A DNA stretch of 13,442 nucleotides from Streptomyces cellulosae (GTDB lineage: Bacteria; Actinomycetota; Actinomycetes; Streptomycetales; Streptomycetaceae). The position numbers and the translations under genes were made by a program. The DNA lies in NCBI RefSeq assembly GCF_000721105.1, contig NZ_JOEV01000088.1:1-13442 (forward strand), in the 5' to 3' direction. Under the pieces are notes generated by a model. It was not told the DNA's origin and made no database searches. It saw only the letters and a list, made by a program, of their open reading frames with translations. Shown here in pieces: positions 1 to 6,145 of the stretch (the first letter of the stretch is position 1; each line of letters starts with the position of its first letter).

Positions 1-8
1 GCGGGTAC

Positions 9-27
9 CACATCGCTGCGCGATGTG
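9..27. repeat. telomeric palindrome, second from the end
   Basis: CACATCGC (9-16) and GCGATGTG (20-27) form a perfect 8-bp stem around TGC. It corresponds to palindrome II of archetypal Streptomyces telomeres. Confidence 0.9.
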
Positions 28-55
28 CAAGGGGGGCGGTCGCTGCGCTCCCGCT

Positions 56-102
56 GCCCGCGCGATGCGCGGGCGGATCCCTGCGCTGCGCTCCGGGATC
101 CG
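56..102. repeat. two abutting telomeric palindromes
   Basis: GCCCGCGC (56-63) pairs with GCGCGGGC (67-74) around GAT. It shares base 74 with the next palindrome, CGGATCCC (74-81) and GGGATCCG (95-102), whose loop holds another GCTGCGC heptamer (85-91). These are two perfect 8-bp stems with no spacer between them. Confidence 0.9.
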
Positions 103-107
103 GTGGG

Positions 108-128
108 GCCGGCCGCTGCGCGACCGGC
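108..128. repeat. telomeric palindrome
   Basis: GCCGG (108-112) pairs with CCGGC (124-128), and the inner CGC (114-116) pairs with GCG (120-122) around TGC. The apex is again GCTGCGC. A further interrupted GC palindrome centred on GAT at 138-140 follows it. Confidence 0.85.
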
Positions 129-158
129 GCGGCGCGCGATGCGCGGCCGCCGGCCGGG

Positions 159-186
159 TTGACGGAGTGTCACGTGCGGCTAGTGG
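159..186 (+). promoter_or_regulatory. candidate promoter inside the telomere
   Basis: TTGACG (159-164) matches the -35 consensus. It is followed after 16 bases by TAGTGG (181-186), a weak -10 of the TAGnnn type common in Streptomyces. It points inward, towards the gene at 518. Promoter activity has been reported for Streptomyces telomeres, which fits. The -10 is poor and no start site can be seen from sequence. Confidence 0.35.
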
Positions 187-207
187 GGCCTCCAGTACGG
201 GAGTTGG

Positions 208-251
208 GGAGTGCTCCGCACTCCTGGGCGGGTCCGCTGCGCTCCCCCGCC
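208..251. repeat. inner telomeric palindromes
   Basis: GGAGTGC (208-214) and GCACTCC (218-224) form a perfect 7-bp stem around TCC. GGCGGG (227-232) and CCCGCC (246-251) form a 6-bp stem whose loop contains GCTGCGC (236-242). Confidence 0.85.
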
Positions 252-287
252 TGACGGTCCTTCCGGCTGCGCCTCCAGAACCGTTGA

Positions 288-305
288 GGCCCGCTGTCGC
301 GGGCC
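288..305. repeat. innermost clear telomeric palindrome
   Basis: GGCCCGC (288-294) and GCGGGCC (299-305) form a perfect 7-bp stem with a TGTC loop. I see no further dense palindromes beyond it, so I place the inner edge of the telomere region here. Confidence 0.8.
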
Positions 306-517
306 GGACTGGCTACGAGGGAAGGGGGTCGCTCCGTTCGTGTCGGGTTCTAGTGTACCGCGTGCTCAAGTTGATGCACCATGTACCGTTGGCGGAAACA
401 CGGGACACCCCCCAACCACCCGGACGGGGCACGGGAAGCGAGGGACCTTTGAATCCGTCGGGCTTCGAAAAGCGCTTTCAAACGCGGAAGGAAAACGATC
501 GTGACGTTAATTCAGGG
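306..517 (+). other. telomere-to-gene leader, no gene seen
   Basis: About 210 bases lie between the last telomeric palindrome and the first gene. An open frame runs through them and through the telomere into the 518 gene, but it has no start with a ribosome binding site and no protein-like composition. A perfect 10-base palindrome, AAAGCGCTTT, lies at 469-478, just upstream of the start region, and could be an operator. Nothing else is recognisable. Confidence 0.6.
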
Positions 518-533
518 ATGGATCCGGAGCTGA
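486..533 (+). other. strong Shine-Dalgarno with out-of-frame GTG; 10-codon frame or broken start
   Basis: GGAAGGA (486-492) is a good ribosome binding site, 8 bases before GTG at 501. That frame encodes only ten residues (VTLIQGWIRS), including a TTA leucine codon, and ends at TGA 531-533. The downstream gene is in the next frame, and its ATG at 518 lies inside this short frame. It is either a coupled leader peptide or the original start of the 518 gene cut off by a one-base loss around 513-518. One added base there would fuse VTLIQG directly to MDPEL. Confidence 0.4.
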
Positions 534-1534
534 TCCGCTATCGGATCGTGGCGCAGCGCACCGATCCGGAACACCCGGGCGCGTCGGTGCTGACGAACTA
601 CGCCTACGGGCGGTCGGTCGAGGAGGCCGTCACCAAGGCCCGCAAGGCGCTGGAGAAGCCGGACGGTCTGTACGGGGACCAGGGCATGTACCGCGTGGTG
701 GAGGTGGTCGAGGAGAGCCCGTCCAGCGAGCTCCGGCAGCAGGAGGACGCCCGCCGACGGTACCTCACCACCATCCTGGAGAACGCCACCACCACCGTGC
801 GCGGCCGCGAGCCGGACAACCCGGATGCGGAACTCCTCAGCCGCCTGGACGACTTCTTCACCCGCGCCGTCACCTTCCCCGACCCGCACACCAGCGGCGT
901 ACACCCCCGGCCCCACCAGGCCACCTTCGGCTGGACCAGCGAGCCGCCCGGGATTGAGCACGCCAGCGACCCCGGCCGGGCCCTGGCCCTGTTCCTCCTG
1001 GCCTACCTGGAACACCACGGCCTGGACCTGGGGCAGGCAAGCGCCCGCACCAGCGCCCTGCCCGAAGAGCGCACGGACATCGGCCGGCCCTCGGCCCGTG
1101 CCCCGGAAGACAACGAGGCGTCGCCGGAACTTGTCGAGCGCGTCCTGGACATCTGCGGACAGCACTACGCGGCCGTGACCGGCACCAACTCCGAGCAGTG
1201 GGACCAGGAGTCGGCCCGGGATGTCGTGCGCATCGCCCTGTGCACCGTGCAGTTGATGGAGCGGGACACCTACTACCCACGGGCGCTGGAGACCTACCTG
1301 CAAACGCACCGGGCGCGGCTGGAGCGGCTATGGCGCCGCTACGGGCCCGGCGGCATGTTCGCGGGCGAGCTCGTGCTGATCGACCTGCCCGCCTGCTTCA
1401 TGCTGTGCGAGAGGATCGAGAAGACTCCGCCCTGGCTTCAAGGGGTTTGGACGCGGGAGGGCCAAGAGGAAACCGCGCTGGAAAGGCTTGAGAACGCCTG
1501 GCTGTACGACACCGGAGAGGAGGACGGGCGATGA
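518..1534 (+). CDS. conserved telomere-adjacent protein of unknown function (338 aa)
   Basis: I do not recognise a named domain. The protein opens with an alpha/beta-looking segment (residues 1-75, with the stretch YRVVEVVEE near residue 64). A charged region and a Pro/Ala-rich linker follow, then a helical C-terminal half rich in Leu and Arg (residues 215-338). There is no signal peptide or membrane segment. The start chosen is ATG 518, although its own ribosome binding site is poor and a better one serves GTG 501 in another frame (see that entry). The stop overlaps the helicase start as ATGA (1531-1534), so the two are very likely co-transcribed and translationally coupled. That arrangement suggests a partner of the helicase at the telomere or in conjugal transfer, but this is inference from position only. 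Codon use is typical of Streptomyces. Confidence 0.85.
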   Translation: MDPELIRYRIVAQRTDPEHPGASVLTNYAYGRSVEEAVTKARKALEKPDGLYGDQGMYRVVEVVEESPSSELRQQEDARRRYLTTILENATTTVRGREPDNPDAELLSRLDDFFTRAVTFPDPHTSGVHPRPHQATFGWTSEPPGIEHASDPGRALALFLLAYLEHHGLDLGQASARTSALPEERTDIGRPSARAPEDNEASPELVERVLDICGQHYAAVTGTNSEQWDQESARDVVRIALCTVQLMERDTYYPRALETYLQTHRARLERLWRRYGPGGMFAGELVLIDLPACFMLCERIEKTPPWLQGVWTREGQEETALERLENAWLYDTGEEDGR

Positions 1535-4331
1535 GCAGGATTCCGCTCAAGAAACACCAGGTCGACCAGAAGTCGAGTTTCCGTAAGTGGGTCGGATTCC
1601 CTGCAAGGTCATCTGTGCCCCCTCAGGGTGCCCGTGGCACGATCGTGTCAGCGACTGGGTCCGGCAAAACGATCATGGCTGCCGCGAGCGCCCTGGAGTG
1701 CTTCCCGGAGGGCCGGATCCTCGTGACCGTGCCGACCCTGGACCTGCTCGTGCAGACCGCCCAGGCCTGGCGGGCGGTGGGCCACCGCTCCCCCATGGTC
1801 GCCGTGTGCTCGCTGGACAACGACCCCGTGCTGAACGAGCTGGGGGTGCGCGCCACCACCAACCCCATCCAGCTCGCCCTGTGGGCAGGGTCGGGGCCGG
1901 TCATCGTGTTCGCCACGTACGCCTCTCTCGTGGACCGTGAGGACTTCGAGGACCCGACGGGCCAGCGGAAGGTTCGCGGGCCGCTGGAGGCCGCTCTGGC
2001 GGGCGGAGAGCGCCTATACGGCCAGCGCATGGCAGGCTTCGACCTCGCGATCGTGGATGAGGCTCACGGAACCGCTGGTGATCTTGGGCGGCCGTGGGCG
2101 GCGATCCACGACAACCAGCGGATCCCCGCCGACTTCCGGCTCTACCTGACCGCCACCCCGCGCATCCTCGCCGCTCCCCGCCCAGAGAAGGGCGCGGACG
2201 GCCAGGAGGTGGAGATCGCGAGCATGACCGACGACCCGGATGGGACGTTCGGCGCCTGGCTTCCTGGAGCCGAACTTGGGCTATCGGAGGCGATCGAACG
2301 CGAAATCCTCGCCGGGTTCGAGATCGACGTCCTGGAGATCCGCGACCCCTCCCCGGTCCTCGGGGAATCGAAGGAGGCGCAGCGGGGCCGGCGCCTGGCC
2401 CTTCTGCAGACGGCGCTCCTGGAGCACGCCGCCGCGCACAACCTGCGCACCGTGATGACTTTCCATCAGAAGGTGGAGGAGGCGGCGGCGTTCGCGGAGA
2501 AGATGCCGGAGACCGCCGCGGAGCTGTACATGAACGACGCCTCCGACGACGACCTGGCGGCCGCGGACCGGCTCCCCGCGTCGTCGATCGACGCGCAGTT
2601 CTACGAGCTAGAGGCCGGCCGCCACGTCCCGCCGGACCGCGTGTGGTCGGCATGGCTGTGCGGCGACCACCTCGTCAGCGAGCGGCGCGAGGTCCTGCGG
2701 CAGTTCGCAGGCGGCATCGACGCGGCCGGCCGCAGGGGTCCACCGCGCCTTTCCTGGAGCCCGGCGAGGACCCAACCGACATGGTGGCCTCCGCCAGTTT
2801 TCGCCCGCTTGCAGCGGTCCTCCAAGGACTCCGCAGTCATGATGAACGACTCGTCGAGCAGCTCGCCTCCCGTGCCCTGAGCAGCGGAAAGCGCAAGGTA
2901 CACATCCAGCGCGATGAGGACGGGCAGATCGTCGGCGCCGGCGGCGCGGTGGGCGAGGACCAGGAGCACGATGACACCGACGGTGCGGTCGAGTCGGCCC
3001 TGCTCCACTTCTCCTCCCCCAGGGACGCGGCGACCATCGCGGCCTTCCTCCGCACCCGGGTCTACCGGCCGGAATCGTTGGTGTGGCTGGAGGGCTACCA
3101 GGCACTGTTGCGCTGGCGGGCGGAGAACGAGATCACCGGGCTCTACGCCGTTCCCTACGACGTCGAGGTCGAAGTGGGGGCGACGAAGGCATTTCCGCTG
3201 GGGCGCTGGGTCCACCAGCAGCGAAAGGCACTGCGGGCCGGGGAACTGGAGGAACGGCGCAAGACCCTGCTGGACGCCCCGGAGGCCGGAATGGTGTGGG
3301 AGCCGGGCGAAGAGGCGTGGGAAACCAAGCTCGCCGCGCTCCGGTCCTACCGGCGGGCCATGGGGCACCTCGCTCCGCGCCAGGACGCGGTCTGGGGCGA
3401 GGGCGAGGCGATGGTGCCCGTCGGGCAGCATGTGGCCAATCTCAGGCGGAAGGGCGGCCTCGGGAAGAACCCGGAGCGGGCGGCGGAGCGCGCGAAGCAG
3501 CTGACGGCGATCGACCCGGACTGGAACTGCCCATGGCCGCTGGACTGGCAGCGCCACTACCGCATCCTCGCCGACCTCGTCGACGCCGACGGCCACCTGC
3601 CCGACATCGCACCCGGCGTACTGATGGACGGCGACGACGTCGGACGATGGCTCGCACGGCAACGCGAGGCGAGCACCTGGGCGCAGCTGTCCACCGAGCA
3701 ACAGGAACGGCTGTCTCAGCTGGGCTTGAAGCCCATCCAGCCGCCATCTCCGGCCCCGGCGGCCACCCGCGCGACGAAGCCGGGCAAGGCGCAGCAGGCC
3801 TTCCAGCGCGGACTTGCCGCCCTCACGCAGTGGGTAGAACGGGAAGGCCATCAGCCTGTACCACGCGGCCACGCTGAGCAGATCGCGGTCGACGGCGAGA
3901 CGGAGCCGACCGTGGTGAAGCTGGGCGTATGGACATCGAACACCCGCGCGAGGTGGGACAAGCTCACCCCCGAGCAGCAGGCCGCCCTCGCCGCCTTGGG
4001 TGTGCCCTGGGCGAAGGCCGCAGCGGTGCCTGCCCCGTCCGGCAGTATGGACGACGGTTCCGTCCGGCCCGCGCCGTCAGACGCACAGGCGCAGGAAGAC
4101 CACGGCCAGGGCGACACGATCACGCGGGAAGAGCGCGAGACCCCGGCAGCACGGGGCCGGGCGCGGGCGCAGCGGATGAACGAACTGATGAGCAACCACA
4201 CCAAGGCAGAACTGCTGCGCATGGCCTACGCGGGCGGCCTGGTGAACCACAACTCCCCCGAGAAGTGGCGCAAGGACGAAATCGCCTCCGCTGTCGTGGA
4301 CATCGAGTTCCGGGCGGCCGACCGGCTCTGA
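1531..4331 (+). pseudogene. ttrA: TtrA-like telomere-linked SF2 helicase, internally deleted and frameshifted
   Basis: The N-terminal frame (1531 to about 2736) carries SF2 motif I ATGSGKT (residues 41-47), motif Ia VTVPTLDLLVQ, DEAH (176-179), TAT (207-209) and a motif IV-like segment near 306-322. After residue 402 the frame becomes unrelated and stops at 2880. From about 2751 a different frame continues FLEPGEDPTDM and runs to TGA 4331. It has about four helicase-associated repeats (near 3083-3300, 3316-3540, 3541-3740 and 3801-4020), each with a W...LGxW pattern, then a charged linker and a small terminal helical motif. Motif V (GEGVD type) and motif VI (Q..GRALR) are in no frame, so part of the second RecA-like domain is gone. 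Start ATG 1531 overlaps the upstream stop and follows GGAGAGGAGG. Relatives lie next to Streptomyces telomeres and are linked to conjugal transfer. An assembly error is the alternative to true decay. Confidence 0.85.
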
Positions 4332-4350
4332 CCACGGCATGATGCTTGTA

Positions 4351-4391
4351 ACTGAGCACTACATCTGGTGGATGAGCGCTGAATCTGGCGG
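4351..4391 (+). repeat. left copy of a 30-bp bipartite inverted repeat
   Basis: Bases 4351-4380 read ACTGAGCA, four variable bases, then ATCTGGTGGATGAGCGCT. The right copy at 5538-5509 on the other strand matches it at 25 of 30 positions. A second half-site, ATCTGGCGG, follows at 4383-4391, about 20 bases further on. The site lies between the helicase stop and the start of the 4484 gene, where an operator or recombination site could sit. Confidence 0.7.
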
Positions 4392-4483
4392 GCTGTGGGG
4401 CGGAATTATCGAGGTTCGAGGGGAACTGCGAGTTCGGCCCGGGACCTACGCTGGCGCTACCTTCCACCCCGTCTAGGAGTAGC

Positions 4484-5425
4484 GTGCCGCCTGCCTTCGT
4501 TCACCGGATCACGAAGTACGACCCCGCCGACCGTGACGAACACGGCAGCTACCAGGGCGCGGAGGAGACGGTCAGCGACCACGGGCCGGTCGAGGCCGCG
4601 TACCTGGAGGCGATCTCCGCGTTCGCGGAAGCTGCGGGCATTGACCGGCTGGAGATCCGTGAGCCCTCCGTCGCCGGGCTCGTCCACCTCGGCGCCCAAC
4701 CGGCGGTCGAGGGACACGGTCTCGGCGGGCTCTTCCCGGCTGACCTCGCCGGTTACCACGACGGGGCCGAGGTCTCCCTGGCCATGGCCCTGGAGCTGAT
4801 CCGCGTCATGCTCCGTGAGCAGGGCGCCTGGTGCCGGCTGGAGGCGGGAGACGGTTTCGCCGTGCACGTCGGATGGGACCAGTACGTGTACGTGAGCAGC
4901 GACCAGCCCTGCACAGACGCCGTGGCCCGTACGCGGGAACTCGGCCTCTTCGCGGAACCACTGGCGGCCTCCCCCTACGCTGCGGAACCAGAGGTGACAG
5001 AGGCCGCCGACGAAGGCTTCTGGGCGTCGGTGCGCACCGAGCTGGCGGTGCGACAAAGCCTGCTCCTGGAGGAGACCCCCATCGTCAACGCCACACGCTG
5101 GCACCGTCTCACCACGGAAAACCTCAATGCGGTGCGCGCCGGTCTCGGCCCGCGCGCCCGGCTGACCGTCTGGCCCGACCTGCAACCCGAAGTCGGCGCG
5201 GTCCTGACCGCACTGCCGTCCGAATGGCACATTGAGTTCGTCTGGGAGGCGAAGGACGGAACGATCAGAGACGTGGTCGCCGATGAGACCGAGTACCAGG
5301 AGCTCGCCGCCCTGGTGGCCGACGCGCGAGCGGCCCGTGCCCTGCCCCTCTACGCCGACGAACGCAGTCCACTGCTCCAAGCCGTTCTACCCGACAGCGA
5401 CGGCGCACTGCGCGCACGATGGTGA
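4484..5425 (+). CDS. conserved hypothetical protein (313 aa)
   Basis: It starts at GTG 4484 with AGGAG (4475-4479) four bases upstream and ends with LRARW. There is no signal peptide or membrane segment. The composition is acidic and globular, with two similar-looking halves that each alternate helices with short strands. Notable pieces are FVHRITKYDPADRDEHG at the N-terminus, HVGWDQYVYVSS near residue 128 and RWHRLTTENL near residue 205. I believe this is a widespread Streptomyces family with no assigned role, and I cannot name a reaction. It reads as intact, unlike its neighbours on both sides. Inverted copies of a 30-bp sequence flank it (4351-4380 and 5509-5538), so it may be regulated from those sites or have moved as a cassette. 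It is convergent with tpg. Confidence 0.85.
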   Translation: MPPAFVHRITKYDPADRDEHGSYQGAEETVSDHGPVEAAYLEAISAFAEAAGIDRLEIREPSVAGLVHLGAQPAVEGHGLGGLFPADLAGYHDGAEVSLAMALELIRVMLREQGAWCRLEAGDGFAVHVGWDQYVYVSSDQPCTDAVARTRELGLFAEPLAASPYAAEPEVTEAADEGFWASVRTELAVRQSLLLEETPIVNATRWHRLTTENLNAVRAGLGPRARLTVWPDLQPEVGAVLTALPSEWHIEFVWEAKDGTIRDVVADETEYQELAALVADARAARALPLYADERSPLLQAVLPDSDGALRARW

Positions 5426-5461
5426 CCCGATTCACGAAAGCCGGCCCAACGAAACCCGCAC

Positions 5462-5476
5462 GTCAGCCATGCTGAC
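5462..5476. terminator. candidate hairpin between convergent genes
   Basis: GTCAGC (5462-5467) and GCTGAC (5471-5476) form a perfect 6-bp stem with a CAT loop, in the gap between the 4484 gene and tpg, which converge. There is no T-tract, as is common in Streptomyces. It could act on either strand. Confidence 0.35.
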
Positions 5477-5488
5477 CGCCAACCGCGC

Positions 5489-5538
5489 CGCTCATCCCGC
5501 CCAAGTAGAGCGCTCATCCGCCAGATCGGCTGCTCAGT
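5489..5538 (-). repeat. right copy of the 30-bp bipartite inverted repeat
   Basis: On the - strand, 5538-5509 reads ACTGAGCA, four variable bases, then ATCTGGCGGATGAGCGCT. It mirrors the left copy at 4351-4380 with 25 of 30 positions identical. A second half-site (CGCTCATC on the + strand) lies at 5489-5496, 22 bases from the equivalent octamer at 5511-5518. This copy lies between the stop of the 4484 gene and the stop of tpg, so it is not in a promoter position for either. Confidence 0.7.
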
Positions 5539-5575
5539 CTCAATGCTGTCGACGGGGCTCGCGGATGTTCGAGGT

Positions 5576-6133
5576 CTACAGGTCGAACTCGAGGTGCTCG
5601 ATGTCCGTGAACCGGACCTCCTCCAGCTGGCCAGCGCGGCGGCCGGCGTCCTGGAAGTACACCTCCTTGAGTGCCTCAGCAGCGAGCTCCTGGAGACGCT
5701 GCTCGGTGGCACCCGCCTCCTGGGCGTCGAAGAGGCGGGCCGCGTACTGCGGGGGCAGCGCGACGGTCAGGTGCCGGATGCGGTCCTGGTCCGTCGACCC
5801 GATCGGCGCGGCGTAGCCGAGCCGGGCGCGGGTGTCGATGACGATTCCGCCGGTCGTCGCCGCCCGCTCCTTGGCCTTGGCGCGGATCTGCGGCTGCCAG
5901 CGGGCCTTCACCTCGCGCTCCAGGCGCGCGGCGAGGTCCGGGCGCGGCTTTTTGATCTGGTCCTTCACGTACCGCTCGACGGTGCGCTGGGAGATCCGGA
6001 GCATCTGGGCAACCGGCTTGGTGCCGCCCAGCTGCTTGACCAGGTAGCGCATCTGCGGGCCCGCGTTCTTGGGCGCCGGGCGGGTGAACGCTTTTTGCAC
6101 CGCGGCGTCCAGGCCGTCCCCGAACAGGCTCAT
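5576..6133 (-). CDS. tpg: terminal protein Tpg (185 aa)
   Basis: This is the telomere terminal protein, which becomes covalently bound to the 5' end of linear Streptomyces DNA and primes fill-in of the 3' overhang. The length (185 aa) is that of known Tpg proteins. It opens MSLFGDGLDAAVQKAF, followed by a helix-turn-helix (about residues 41-60, VAQMLRISQRTVERYV) and a basic stretch (61-90). A conserved block contains Thr114 (IGST, 111-114). Thr114 is the residue reported as the nucleotide-linked one in S. coelicolor/S. lividans Tpg, and it is at the same number here. The C-terminus is acidic (LEFDL). It is the second gene of an operon: tap ends 12 bases upstream and GGAGAAGG overlaps the tap stop, giving coupled expression. 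It looks intact and functional. Confidence 0.97.
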   Translation of the reverse strand: MSLFGDGLDAAVQKAFTRPAPKNAGPQMRYLVKQLGGTKPVAQMLRISQRTVERYVKDQIKKPRPDLAARLEREVKARWQPQIRAKAKERAATTGGIVIDTRARLGYAAPIGSTDQDRIRHLTVALPPQYAARLFDAQEAGATEQRLQELAAEALKEVYFQDAGRRAGQLEEVRFTDIEHLEFDL

Positions 6134-6145
6134 CGTCGCCTTCTC

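Larger units (their letters stand above)
1..305. other. Streptomyces-type telomere (left end of linear replicon)
   Basis: The sequence matches the archetypal Streptomyces terminus, which as I remember it starts with a GC-only palindrome ending in GCGGG followed by TACCACATCGC. Here base 1 falls inside that first palindrome, so about 8 terminal bases appear to be missing. Closely packed palindromes follow at 9-27, 56-74, 74-102, 108-128, 208-224, 227-251 and 288-305. The heptamer GCTGCGC occurs six times (15, 42, 85, 115, 236, 266). Its complement GCGCAGC is the known compact-hairpin motif of the 3' overhang strand. In the family, this DNA is left single-stranded at the 3' end after bidirectional replication and is filled in by Tpg-primed synthesis. 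No coding potential is credible here. Confidence 0.95.

Noticed and set aside
23..517. Open frame through the telomere extending the 518 gene upstream by 165 codons
   Set aside because: It crosses telomeric palindromes, has low-complexity Arg/Gly/Ala composition, and its start has no ribosome binding site. It is open only because GC-rich DNA has few stops.
2094..2736. Upstream part of the frame that carries the helicase C-terminus
   Set aside because: It overlaps the genuine helicase N-terminal frame and is Arg/Pro-rich nonsense. Only the part after about 2751 is coding.
2730..2760. Programmed ribosomal frameshift joining the two helicase halves
   Set aside because: A frameshift would restore the frame but not the missing motifs V and VI. 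No slippery sequence of a known type was seen.
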